From: Piromyces finnis
Taxonomy: Eukaryota > Neocallimastigomycota > Neocallimastigomycetes > Neocallimastigales > Neocallimastigaceae
Assembly: GCA_002104945.1 (NCBI GenBank)
Contig: MCFH01000032.1
Span: 62,001-126,000, forward strand
Direction: 5' to 3'
DNA length: 64,000 bases
Positions 52,298-64,000 of this stretch are shown here, in pieces (position 1 is the first letter of the stretch; every line of letters starts with the position of its first letter). The notes beneath the pieces are model-generated. The model saw only the letters and a list, made by a program, of their open reading frames with translations. It made no database searches and had not been told where the DNA came from. The position numbers were made by a program, and so were the translations under genes.

Positions 52298-52982
52298 TTT
52301 AACAAAGTAAATAAATGGAATAAAAATAAATCGAATTAAAATAATTATCATTATAAAAACTTTAAAATAGTATATATATTTCTCTTTAAAAAAGTACAAT
52401 AATAATAATATATATTCATAGAAACGATTTCAATATTTTTGATTAACCAAAACTTTTTTTTGTTGTTATTTATTCTCTTCTCGATATATAGAATGAAAAA
52501 TATATCACATAATCCTTATTTGGCTTCTGAAATCTTTTTTTAAATATACTAATGTACTTGAAGAAGAATAATTAATTCGTATTATTATTGTTGTTGTTTT
52601 ATTTTATTATTGTTATTTTTTTTTTTTTTTTTTGGTATTATTATTGCTTGTTTTTAAAATTATGTTGACTTTTATATAAATATATATTTAATGCAACTTT
52701 ATATTACTTTTAAAATGATAGCCAAGGATATTTTTTTTAAAAACTTGTCGATATTATTTAATGGTATGAAATATCTTTTTTTTTTTTTTTTCGATCTTTT
52801 ATTGATTAGAATAATTAACATTTTAAAAACTTGGCTTTTACTTTGTTCTTTCTCTTTTTTTTTTTTTTTTTTACTTTTTTTTTTTTGTAATAAATATGAA
52901 AAAGTGATTATGGATGCTTACATATGTTTATTTTTTTTATTTATTTATTTTCAAGTTGGCTTCATTATTGCTATAATTAACG
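50141..52982. other. 2.8-kb spacer with a GC-richer island and long T run
   Basis: This region separates the convergent 3' ends of the secreted-protein and exonuclease genes. A more mixed stretch at about 50640-51240 (for example TTACGTGGGATTGGTCCCTC) has no usable frame and shares a 15-base word with the 25-kb island. A T run of 38 lies at 52056-52093, preceded by CTT repeats. Near 51915-51965 both strands show a short coding-like stretch that I cannot connect to any gene. Confidence 0.55.
52056..52093. repeat. Poly-T run of 38 bases
   Basis: This is the longest pure homopolymer seen in the window. It is preceded by a CTT-rich stretch at 52017-52040. Confidence 0.9.
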
Positions 52983-55596
52983 TTATACACCATGAATTAT
53001 ACCGAAATTAGGTCCTTTTTGTATTTTAAGTTTTACTAAATCAATACATGTTTTAGAATCTTCATATGAATCATGACCATCTGTACCATCTTGAATAAAT
53101 CTTTGTAAATATTTATTTGCTAAATATCTTAATCCAAATCTCCACGGTAAACCCATTGGATGTGGATAGAGAAGAACGGTATCTATTACTTTTTCATGAA
53201 TTAACTGATTTTCATAATATATATATATAAATATAAATAATAAAATAATAGATGTTTTTATAGATATGTTTTACATATTAATAATGAGTCCTTTCAACAT
53301 TCATTGTTTAAAATTTATTTTAAATGATGATGACTTACTCTCAGGGCATTTAAATCATTTTCAAGTCTAAAAAAATAGTTATAATATTCGTATTTTTAAT
53401 TATTAGTTTATATATATCAAATATTAAATATTAAAAACATTTATTATACTCTATAATTATTATATTGTGTAAGAGGATTTATTTTATCTAATTTCAATTT
53501 ACCCTTGACCAATGATAATAGTATCTTTACTCATTATTTCAGCCATTTTTTCTTTTACACCATCAAGATCTAATGTAGCTGTACTTAACTCTTTAATACC
53601 AGAGTATCTTGTATTTAAATCTATGATGCAGTTATGTGGTTTACACAATTCATCAAGAACAGTATTTCCTTTCCAATCGACCACAGTTATTCTTGTTAAT
53701 TCTAAACCGCCGGTAGTATATGACTATAATGATTTAATAAATAAGATATCATTTTATATAATGAGCACTAAATTTTAATTTTTTTTCTAAATTATTTCTA
53801 TGTCATATTATGATTTTATACTATTTCTTCTCTAAACTATTTCTATGTCATATTATGATTTTATACTATTTCTCCTCTAAACTATCTCTATGCCATATTA
53901 TGGGTTTATACTATTTCTCTTCTAAACTATCTCTATGCCATATTATGGTTTTGATTTTTTGGTGTTTTTTTTTTTTTTTTTCAAATGTATTTCTATAAAA
54001 AATGAACATCATAAATTAAAATACTCTTACCATTTCGCAATCAAGAGCAACGACTTTTAACAATTTTTTATTCGATGGATCAGCATCTGGAAGTTGAGTA
54101 AATGGAATATCATCTTGTAAACCATCAAATGTTTCACATTTCCAAACGTGTGGACCCCTGGTACATCCTTCACTTCCAACAGTTCCATCACAGCAACTAT
54201 ATAAACGAACCTGAGAGTGAGGTGTTTTTCTTAACTTTCCAAAGTGATAAGAACAAGCTTCTTTTTCCTCATCGGTTAATAAAGGAACATCAGAATTCTT
54301 TTTCGGTGTAAAACGACTTTGACATCGAGCACACGTTTTAATTTTATCTTTAACCGTTGAAAATATTCTACCATAAGTTTTTGAATTATCGACAAAATTA
54401 CTTGGTGAAGAATAAGAAGGTGATCCAGGATTTCTATTTTTATTTTTATTTTCCAATTCTTCCATTTTAATTTTCTCTAATTGCGCTTTCAATATTTCTT
54501 CACGGTGATCTTTATTTGAGTTATATTCATTCAATAAGTCCATGGTTGGGTAGTTTAAGGTTTTAAATTGATCATCTTTTACTAAATAGGTTAAGAGAAG
54601 CTTATAGTCAGCTTCTGAAATACCAAAAGTTTCTTCTTCCTTCTTTATGGCTGATGGAGGTTTGTATATTCCATCAATGCCAGTATCTTGTATTGATGTA
54701 GCGATATTTCTTTGCTTAAGATGTGTTAAAATATGCGAAGCAGACACTTTATAAGTTTTCTTTGAACTTTTATCGTATAATGCCTTTTCCTGATCTATAG
54801 AATGTTGTCTTGCCAAATCTGGATTGATACTCAATATAGGTTGATATATTCTTTGAAATTCTTTAAAAAAAGTTAAAGCCATTTTTTGACGAACATTTCT
54901 TGGAATTTTACTTATGGCTGTAGGATAAATCTTTGGTATGGAACCAGGAACAATACTATTTTCATATTTCTTTTCAAATGCTTCAATTGAACTAGTAACA
55001 TCATCTTTGACATTTGTTGTTGGTAAAGAAGACGTCATTAATTTTGCATTATTTGGGCTAGTATTAATTTTTCCATAGGAAGATGAAGAACTTGTTTTAG
55101 TATGATAATTAGAAGAAACAGACACGGTGTTATTACTACTAATACTATTACTACGATATCTTTTATTATCTCTTTTTTCTTCATCCATTCTTGTTGAATG
55201 AGAGGATGAATTAGAACTATTACTATTCATACTATAATTCTTACTACGACTTAAACTAGTAAAACTTCCACTACTACTATTTCTTCCATGACCACGAACA
55301 TATCCATGATTTTCAATATCTGATTGCACATTAATTTTTTTATATGTTTTCTTTGGACTATGGTCAGCTTTGGGTGAATAATGAGGTGATTTTTTTCCAT
55401 AACTACTTATATTATTTGAATTATTATAACTAGAATAATTATTTTTTGAGTATTTATCACTATTTCCTGAATATGATTTAATTTTGATTTTTTGATTATT
55501 TCTCATTTTATTGTGAGCAAAAGGGCAAAGGTCACCCTTTTCACAATTTGGATAAAAAACACATTCAATATTGGAGAATCGAGTGGTTGGGAACAT
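52983..55596 (-). CDS. RNA exonuclease, REXO1/Rex3 type (DEDDh)
   Basis: Four exons, 55596-54031, 53723-53503, 53366-53339 (28 nt) and 53204-52983, join in phase into 678 residues. An N-terminal CCCH zinc finger (CVFYPNCEKGDLCPFAH, near residues 12-28) is followed by a Ser/Asn/Tyr-rich linker. A Cys/His-rich block comes next, with CARCQSRF, CSYHFGK and YSCCDGTVGSEGCTRGPHVW, the zinc-binding region of the Rex3/REXO1 group. The exonuclease domain starts with ALDCEM (Asp519, Glu521) and continues across the splice with SYTTGGLELTRITVVDW, TRYSGI, GQGLENDLNAL (catalytic Asp) and HDSYEDSKTC (His and Asp, the DEDDh type). All five catalytic residues are present. These enzymes trim 3' ends of structured RNAs such as 5S rRNA, snRNAs or tRNA precursors in the nucleus. 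Whether it corresponds to yeast Rex1 or Rex3 cannot be told. Intron 1 carries a 45-bp minisatellite. Confidence 0.92.
53786..53955. repeat. 45-bp minisatellite inside exonuclease intron 1
   Basis: Four copies are spaced exactly 45 bases apart (CTATGTC or CTATGCC at 53798, 53843, 53888 and 53933). Each reads about CTATGTCATATTATGATTTT followed by ATACTATTTCTTCTCTAAAC. Because 45 is a multiple of three, a spurious reading frame runs through it. Confidence 0.92.
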
Positions 55597-58529
55597 TTTT
55601 TTTTCAAATGAAGTATTTCTTTTATGGGAATAATATTGTATGAATGATAGAAATCAAAAATGATAGTTTTATTTTATATATCTTTTGAGAGAAAATATAT
55701 AATAATAATACTGTGGTTGATAATAAAAAAGGGGGTGATATTAATTTTTTTTAACAATTTTCAAAAAAAAAAAAACAATTTTTCCAATGTTGTAAAATAA
55801 TATATACTTTTTTTTCTTTCTTATTAAAAAAAATTATTATAATTCTATTTAAACAAATTTTGAAAATTTGATATTGATATTTTTTTTTGTATTTTATTAT
55901 AATATTAAAATATGTATATACAATTTTTTTTTTTTTAATTTTTTTTTATTTTTTTTTTTTAATTTTTTTTTTTTTTTTTTTTTTGTATATTATATATAAA
56001 ATAGAAATAAAAAAAAAAAGGAGTGAAAAATATTTGTTTTTCTACATCTTTTTTATATTATTAACATTCTTTCTTTTAATTTCTTTGTGTTTAAAATAAT
56101 GAAAAGTCTATTATTATTATATATATAATATAAAATAAAGGTTAGTATTATAATTTTTTTATAAATTTTTTATATTTTAATATCTTTTAATATGTAAAAA
56201 AAAAAGAAAATATATTTTAATATAATTTAATAATAAAAAATTATATTATATCTTTTAATAAGAAAAAAAGAATATTTTAATTATTTTTTATAATGTAATA
56301 ATATTAATTCTATCCTCCTTGTTATCTATAGTCAATTAGTAAAATATATATATAATATATATATTTTTTTTTTTTTTTTGATATATATTATATGATTTTT
56401 CGCTATTTTAATATATTATCTTTATTGATACTATTCCATAGTCCAATCCTTTGCCATAATAATTACAAATAAAAGAAATTCTGTTTTATTTTTTTTTTCC
56501 TGAATCCTATAGTTATCATTTTAGTGTATATGTATTTTGTATTTTATATTTTATATTTGTAAATGAACTCATTTCCATTATAATAATTGGTACTATTTTT
56601 AATGAAATTTCAAATTCCTATTTCCTTTAATTTATGATTCCCTTTTACTTTTTAGTTTTACAGTAATAACTAATAAAATTTTACCTTTCATGAATTCTAT
56701 AAAAAAAATACTGAAAGAAATTATATAAAAAACAAAAGTTAAAAGAAAGTCGTCTTTTAAAGAAAACAAATAAAAGAAAGAAATAACTAAAAATATTATA
56801 AAATGACGACTAATTCGACTTAATTCATTGACATAAAAAGAATGAATTAAAAAAATAAATTCTCTTCTTTTTCATTATAAAAAAAAAAAATTTAAAAAAA
56901 AAAAGGAAAAATCATTGTTATTTATATTTTATTTTATTTTATAATAATTTCATTATTTATTCCATTATTCAAAAAAAAAAAAAAATTGCTTCATAATATT
57001 AAATAATTTAAAATAAAAATTATTATTGGTATGAAATCAATTAAAAGTAATATATGTATCATTATATTCTAATATATGGTCATTAACTAATAACTAATTT
57101 TATTGATACTATCATTTTTTTAAAAAAGTCATTTTTATTTTTTCATTTATTGTAATATACTCTAATATATTTATAAAATTATTAGATTATATATTATTTT
57201 ATACTTTAATATATTGCATCAAATGGTTAGAATTTAAATTTTTAAACTTTATAATTTATAAAAAAATTTTAAAATAATTATTCTATTGAAAATATATTAT
57301 TATATATATTATATTTAATTAAATGTATTAATATAATATATTGTAATATACATTATCCATTCTATAGAAATTAATTCTACAGAATATTCAATATACTTTA
57401 TAATATATGATGAATTGAATATAAAGACACTCTTTATATATATGTTAATATAATAATAACATATATTGGAATAAAGTTTACATAGAATACAATATACCAT
57501 TTATTTTTATTTATTTTATTCATTAGTTATTATTATAACATTTATTTAGTTTATATTTATATATTTATTTAATTTAATAGGTATCTTTCAAAGTGAAAAA
57601 GTGACACTTTGGATTTTTATGCTGCCATGCACCCATGGCACCTATTCTTTTCATTAAAAAGGTTTCCCTTGTACCAAGGTCTGTTTAAAGGATTCTTTGT
57701 GAAAAGCATTCCTAAACCTTCCTTCAACTCATTCCTACCATTATTAATAAAAATAAACGGGCATGCTATCTTTTTCCCACATCAGAAGGTAAGTTTTAGC
57801 CTTTTATTAATTAATTAAAATAGTAATTACAATAGATTATGATTCAATTATAATATATATGTAAATTTAATTAACAATATAAAATTAATTTAAAATTTCA
57901 AAAGAAATGACAAATAACTGAATAAATAATAGTATATTTAAATGTATATATTAATTAATAAATAAATAAATTTCTAACAAGACAAACAAAAAGAGCTCCC
58001 AATATCTCGTGGATAATCTAAACTTTTAAAATTTATATTAATGAATGATTCTATTAATAACTAGATAAATATAAGTGAATAATTCAATGGATAAAAAAAA
58101 TTAAATAAATGGAGAAAAAAACTTTTTTTAAAAAAAATAAATGAAAGTTAAAACATTTTAAAATTTAATTAATACACGAAAATAACAAGCACAAAAAAAA
58201 AGGTGTGTGTAGGTTCATTACAGCAAGCAATTGCAATTGCAATTAAAGGCACTAATAAATGATGGCAAATGACAAAAAAAAAAAAGGAACAATTACAAAT
58301 TTAATAAAAAAAAAAAAAAAGAAAAGAAATTTTGAATATCTTTTTATTCTAATAATTAAAATGATAATTCATTCATAAAAGAATATATAAAATTGAATAA
58401 ATGTACTGTGTGTAGGTAAAGAGGGAAAAATAAAAAAAGTTTTTATTAATTAGATCTTTTTTAAAAAAAATATATTATTATTATAATTTCACATATTTTT
58501 TATTCTTTTAAAAAAAAAACATTCTTTTA
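55597..58529. other. 2.9-kb spacer with one GC-richer island
   Basis: This is upstream of the exonuclease gene and downstream of the coiled-coil gene. It is mostly T runs and TA-rich DNA. At 57585-57790 a mixed-composition stretch is open on the plus strand (with FYAAMHPWHLFFSLKRF) and ends at a good GTAAGT donor. At about 58213-58262 another short plus-strand stretch follows a GTAG acceptor. They could be exons of one small gene or unrelated relics. Confidence 0.5.
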
Positions 58530-61500
58530 TTATAACAATCCATTAGTTTGATTCTGAATATATGATAAAAAAGCTCTACTCTTTTTTTCAACCTTTTAAA
58601 ATAAAAAAGTAGTATTTAGTTGAGAAAAAAAACAATTATAGATTAAATTTATATATATATATTTTTTTACCTCTTTCATCTTGTTTTTCTTCTTTTCAAT
58701 CTCTTTTTCATATTGATCTCTATTAAAAAAAAAGTTTTAAATATATTTATAGATTAAAAAAAAAAAAAAAAAAAAAAGCATTTATATTTATATACAATTT
58801 TTATTATGTGTTGTTACTTTAAACTTTGTAAATGTTGTTCCATCTCTGTTAATTGGATTTCATATTCTTGAATAATTTTATTTTGACTTTCAATTTTAGA
58901 TATATAACTATTGCATTTCTATAGATGATTAAAGAATAATAATAATAGTATGTGATGGTATGTGATGGTATTATTATTATTATGTTAATGATGATGATGA
59001 TGATGATTCTGTTTACTATATTTATTCTATTTATTCTTTTTACTAAGTTTACTATATTTATTCTATTTATTCTGTTTACTCTTTTTACTATGTTTACTAT
59101 ATTTATTCTATTTATTCAGTTTACTCTTTTTACTAAGTTTACTATATTTATTCTATTTATTCAGTTTACTCTTTTTACTATATTTACTATATTTATTCTT
59201 TTTACTATGTTTACTATGTTTACTACATTGATTTACCTTTTCATTTTGAATTTCTTTTTCTTTCAGTGTTTCAGTTAAGGCTTTAATTTTTTCTTTGTAT
59301 TCTATTGTATCTTTTTGATGTTGATTCTGTTTATTTTCTAATGAATTCTATTCATATTAAAACCAAAGCCAACCAAAATAATATTTTTTTTATGATTAAT
59401 ACTTTTTCTACTCAAAAAAAAAAAAAAAAAAAGACTTTTAAATAAAAAATAAGAGAGTTTTAATTACACTAATTTCTTGATTTATTTTTTTGATTTTCAT
59501 TAATTCTTTACAATATTTCTTCTTGATAAATATTTTTTCTTGATTATATAATTGCATTTGTTGTTCCAATTCCAGATTCTTCTTTCTTCATATTTGAAAA
59601 TAATAATAATTAAAAATATATAAGATTATTAATAATTATTTTCCCATAATGATTCATCATCGTCAACAAATCAATAAATCAATATTATAATCATAGTAAT
59701 AACTATTGTCTTTTTTTTTTACTTTATACTCTTATTCTTCTTTATATTAATTTCAAGGATATCATCCAATTCTTTTATCTTTTTATCCTTTTTTTCTATA
59801 TTCACTTTCAACCTATCTTTTTCATTTTCAACTTCATTTAATTTATTTTTTAAATTTGATTTTTCTTTCTCTAATTGTTCTTTATTCTTTAATGCTTCCT
59901 GTTTTTCTCGAGAGGCTAAGTCTTGAATCTTTATTTTTTTTAAAAAAAAAAAAAAAGTAATAATAATTCATCAATGTAATAAGTTAATCCTATTAGTTCT
60001 ATACATCAATGAGATCACATTTAGATAATATAAAATAATAATATGAAATTAAAAAAAATATTTCAAAAAAATTACTTTTTCAATTTCAAATTTCAAATTA
60101 TGAATTTCGATTTCATAATTTTGTTTTTGTTGAATCGAACTTTTCTTCATAAGAATTAACTAATTTATTATATACAATAAAATAATTTATACTTAAAAAT
60201 AATATTACAGATGATCACAGTAAAAAAAAAAAAAAAAAAAAAAAAGATACTAATAATAATATATTTAATGCTAAAAATAATGTTTTACCTCAGCTTGAAC
60301 ATCATTATATAATTTAATATTCTTTTTATTCACATTTTCTAATGATTTCAGTTTTTGAAAAGTTCCTTCATTTAATACATCCAATTGAATTTTTAAATCA
60401 TCAATTATTTTATCCTTATTTTTTATTGTACTAATCATATAATTTTTTATAAAAGGAAATAGGGAGAAAGGAATAAATTAATAAAATAAATCATTTTTAA
60501 AATTCTCTATTCTTTTTTTTCATTTATTTATAAATTCTACATTCTATATATATGTATATATATATACCTTTCGTGTAGAGAACACTTGTGAAGTATATCA
60601 GACATTTGTGAATCTAATTTTGATTTTTCAGTTATAACTTCCATTCTTACATTACTTAGTTCCAAACTTTAAAATAGATATGCATATGATAACTGTCAAT
60701 AATAAACATTATTAAATCTATATAAAACTTTTTTTTTATTAGATAGTTACTTATGCCTATGTGTAGTGTCTTCAATTTTAATTTTTAATTCTGAAATTTG
60801 ATTATTTAAATTATTATTTTCATTGGTTTTAACTTTTAAATCTTCTTTTAAATTTTTTATTTGCTCTTCTTGTTTATTTACCTTTTTTTTTTTTATCATT
60901 TTATAATCATGTTATGATTATATTATATATACATTTAATTTTTATTTTTATTTTATTTTGTTTCATTTTGTTTTGTTTTTCAAATAAAAAATTAGATATG
61001 TTAACATAAAAAATCAGAATAAATAGTATATATCTATGGGTGTATATATATGTCTTTTAATTTTCTTACTTTTCTTATCCATTTTGAATTTTCATTTTTT
61101 AAACTAGGATTAACACCATAATTATTACTTTCGCATGAAGGTGATGAACTATTTGATACATATGAATTTTCTATTGAATAAATGACAGATATATTATCTT
61201 TTGATTCTTCATGACTCGAATAATTGTTATTACTACTACTAAATTCTGTTGTTTTTTTATAACCTTTATTCGTATTATTGGAATGAAAAGAAAATTTATT
61301 TATTATTTCATTATAACCATGGGATGATAAATAAGAAATTTTTTTCTTCATTTCTTCATATCGTTTCAATAGTTCGTCGTCATCATCATCTCTAATACCT
61401 TTTATATTATATATATATAATTGTTATAATCAAGTAAAATTATTATGAAATATTAATATAAATTAAATAATAGATGATAACATAAATAATATTCATAATA

Positions 61501-63075
61501 TATTCATTAATTTCTATATTCATATTTTATATCAACGTAGTTAGAACTTTTCCTTCAATATTATTATGAATTGTAATGTTGTAATGGTATTCAAACATAC
61601 TAGTATAGGAATATAATATCATTAATTATTTTATTTTAATGCAAAAATTAATCAATTTATTCAACATTGCTTCTTTCTTATATCTTCATTTTTACCATAC
61701 TTTGAATCATATATTTTAAAATTAAATTATAAAACAAAAAAAAAAAAAAAAACTTTTATATAAAAAAAAAATATGCATACATATACTTTGTTCTAAGGTA
61801 TTTAATTTTTCTGTAGAGTCTTTATTCTTTATAATATTCTTGGGATAGGAAATATTATTAATGTCATATTTTGAATTCATTTTATTTGTATTATCAAAAT
61901 CAAAATTAGAAGTAAATGTAGGATTATTTTCTAATGGAATAGTATTCCTATCATAATTTAATCTATAGGTTAAATCATTCTTTGGATATTCTAGTTCATG
62001 GTCATTATAAAAATCATTATTTATGACATTGACATCTACTTTATTCAAACTTTGACTATCTTTTATTTCGCTACATATATTTGGATTAGTTGTATTGGCG
62101 TCGTCATCATTTTTAGGTTTAGTTGTTGTTTTAATGTTGTCAAAATTATTACTAGAAATTTTTGCTACATTTTTACAATTGCTTTCATTAGTGATATTTA
62201 TATTATTATCCGTTTTTCCATTTGAATTCTTATTTGTTATGAAAGAATTGGTAATTTTATCATTCCTTATTACTTCATTACTTTTTGTAATTTCCTCTTT
62301 TTTCTCTATATTAGTTTTATTCCTACTGCTTTTATGATCACTTTCAGTATTATGAAATTCTTCTTTAATATACTCTATTTTTTCAATAATTTCATCATCA
62401 TCATCATCATTAGTAGTAGTAGTAGTAGTAGTATCATCTTTTAATAATCCTTTCAACGAATGATGAAAATCCATATACTTTTCTTCATTCGCATTACTAT
62501 GCATATTTTGAGTAAATATTTCACCATGATCCTCCTTTTCTGTATTTTCACCGTGATTACATGGTATTTCTTTTTTTTTTCTTATGCCCTTTTTTAGCCC
62601 ATGAATGTAATAATAATAATAAAAATATAAGAGTAAAACTATTAAAAAAATATATATTGATTCAGTATTACACTTTATATCTCTATTTACATCATCTTTA
62701 ATATTAAAAGTTAAATCTTGAAAAGCATCATCTAGATGATTATTTTCACTATCATTTATCTGCATTATATTTGGTTAGTAGTTAATAGAAAAATAAAATA
62801 AAACCATTAGATTAACTATTTTTTATATAGAGAGGGATTAAAAAAAAAAAAAAGTTGTATTACACTAAAAAAATTATTATTCACTTCAAAATCTTTTATA
62901 TATTCCTTCCTTAATTTCTCTATATCTGCTTTTTCTTGAAAGCTATTGAATACAAAATAATATGGAATTACTATTAATAAATACTTGATATAAATATATT
63001 TATTATTAATGTTTCTTTTTTTTTCGTTTATTTATTAATTTGATATTTAATGATTAAATACTTTTGATGTAGCAT
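58530..63075 (-). CDS. Coiled-coil protein in about fourteen small exons
   Basis: Thirteen exons join in phase: 62942-62864, 62759-61787, 61398-61070, 60881-60751, 60666-60568, 60430-60289, 60159-60076, 59928-59723, 59585-59468, 59347-59237, 58918-58818, 58719-58671 and 58592-58530, ending at a TAA. A candidate first exon of 14 bases (63075-63062, ATG CTA CAT CAA AA) fits in phase and would give 832 residues, but so small an exon is uncertain. The N-terminal half is Asn/Asp/Lys-rich and disordered-looking. From RKVNKQEEQIKNLKEDLK to the end the protein is almost continuous heptad-type coiled coil rich in Lys, Glu, Leu and Ile. Within exon 62759-61787 the piece 62673-62581 may be an intron (93 bases, in frame); if retained it encodes a membrane-like stretch. 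I do not recognise the family. A structural role, for example at a cytoskeletal or basal-body site, is only a guess. Confidence 0.75.
59005..59220. repeat. About 45-bp minisatellite in an intron of the coiled-coil gene
   Basis: Copies of TTTACTATATTTATTCTAT start near 59012, 59048, 59092 and 59137 (spacing 36, 44 and 45) and are followed by degenerate TTTACT units. The array lies inside the intron between the exons 59347-59237 and 58918-58818. Confidence 0.88.
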
Positions 63076-64000
63076 TTTTTAAAAACAAACTAGACTTTTA
63101 AAAAAGTTTGATATATATATATAAATATATATAAAATTAAATTAAAAGAAAAACGAGTATTAAAATTATATTTTCAGCAGCAACAGAAAAAAAAAATAAA
63201 ATGTTTATATACTTTTTAAAAAAAAAAACTTTATAATAAAAAAAGTTTAATTTATAAATTTTCTTACTTAAAAAAAAAAAAAGAGACTAGTTATTCAATG
63301 AATAAAAGTATATCTGATCCTATAATTACAAAATTAAATAGACGTTAATTTAGTTTATTCCTTTCAATTGATAATAATGAATATATGAATATTATTATAC
63401 TAACTAACACTTTTCTTTCTTTTTATAAAAAAAATAAAACTTTAAACAAATTGAATTCTTCTTTTCTTTCTTCAATATTTAATTAAAAAAAAAAAAATTA
63501 ATTAAAAAAAATGGTAGATACATTTTTTTTTTTATTGGTTTTTCAATATATAATAAATTATTTATTAAGCTACATGAAAACTTTATTTAAATGGGATTTT
63601 GATGTCTTCTTTCTTTTAAAAAAAAAAAAGATAAAATACAATAATAAAATAGATATTTTTTAAAAAAAAATAAACGTTAACACCAATAAGTAATAAATAA
63701 AAAAAAATATTGTTTTTTATACATTCTTCTCTATACTTTAAAAAAAAATAATACAATAAGTCATCTTTCTCCATAAAATTATCACTATCTTTGCACTTTC
63801 ATTTTCATTTCTTTCATTTTCATTAAAAAAAAAATAGTCAAAGTTTTTTTCTTTTATTTTCACTTTTTCATAAACATAAATTTTATATAATGAATTTAGA
63901 ATTATTAGGTAAAATTTAAACAATTATTAAATTCTCTTTATACATAGTAACTTTTAATAATTTTTTAAAAAAATACATTCTAATAAATGTTACTTTAAAA
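63076..64000. other. Right-edge spacer without a clear gene
   Basis: This is the upstream region of the coiled-coil gene. It is A/T runs and TA-rich DNA. Short plus-strand frames begin at 63297 and 63510 (the latter MVDTFFFLLVFQYIINYLLS) but are too AT-driven to support as genes. Confidence 0.6.

Noticed and set aside
52691-53011. 106-codon plus-strand frame rich in Phe and Leu
   Set aside because: It is driven by T runs and overlaps the end of the exonuclease gene on the other strand.
53810-53998. 62-codon plus-strand frame of repeated LCHIM units
   Set aside because: It is a translation of the 45-bp minisatellite inside the exonuclease intron.
55887-56099. 70-codon Phe-rich frame upstream of the exonuclease gene
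   Set aside because: It is almost entirely translated T runs with no coding pattern.

Overview
The window is about 64 kb of extremely AT-rich nuclear DNA from a eukaryote, very probably a fungus. Genes have GT...AG introns, intergenic spacers reach several kb, homopolymer A and T runs of 15-38 bases are everywhere, and the proteins carry Asn, Gln and Glu tracts. A VTC-type polyphosphate polymerase, an SREBP-type bHLH factor and a WW protein with a fungal-type tail point to fungi. The base composition and spacing suggest an anaerobic gut fungus (Neocallimastigomycota). That placement is inference; no rRNA or marker gene is present.

Most genes are split, so I rebuilt them by joining reading frames across splice sites that keep phase. 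On the minus strand in the left half are: a fungal WW-domain protein (1727-3512), a LAMTOR5-like Ragulator subunit (4476-5220), a 1138-residue Asn/Gln-rich protein with a possible DNA-binding module (6063-9479), a PKA catalytic subunit in four exons (14940-18421) and a VTC4-like polyphosphate polymerase in two exons (26708-28935). The left edge holds the 3' part of a plus-strand membrane protein that looks like Pho88/SND3 (78-873).

On the plus strand in the right half are: an SREBP-type membrane-tethered bHLH factor of 1707 residues (36821-42338), a six-exon GOT1 Golgi transport protein (44037-45071) and a secreted Cys-rich acidic protein (47346-50140). On the minus strand follow a REXO1/Rex3-type RNA exonuclease in four exons (52983-55596) and a coiled-coil protein in about fourteen small exons (58530-63075).

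The rest (roughly 60 percent) is low-complexity spacer with microsatellites, a 61-bp minisatellite at 33.6-34.3 kb and a few GC-richer islands of unknown nature. Five of the introns each carry their own minisatellite; one of these arrays inverts on itself.

Functionally the genes are a set of nutrient-response and housekeeping functions rather than a cluster: TORC1 input (LAMTOR5), cAMP signalling (PKA), phosphate storage (VTC4), sterol/oxygen-type transcription control (SREBP), secretory pathway (GOT1, Pho88/SND3-like) and RNA processing (REXO1-like, WW protein). The most interesting points are an apparently intact SREBP in a presumed sterol-free anaerobe, a VTC4 whose SPX domain lacks the usual lysine cluster, and the Asn/Gln-rich protein with a transposase-like C-terminal module.
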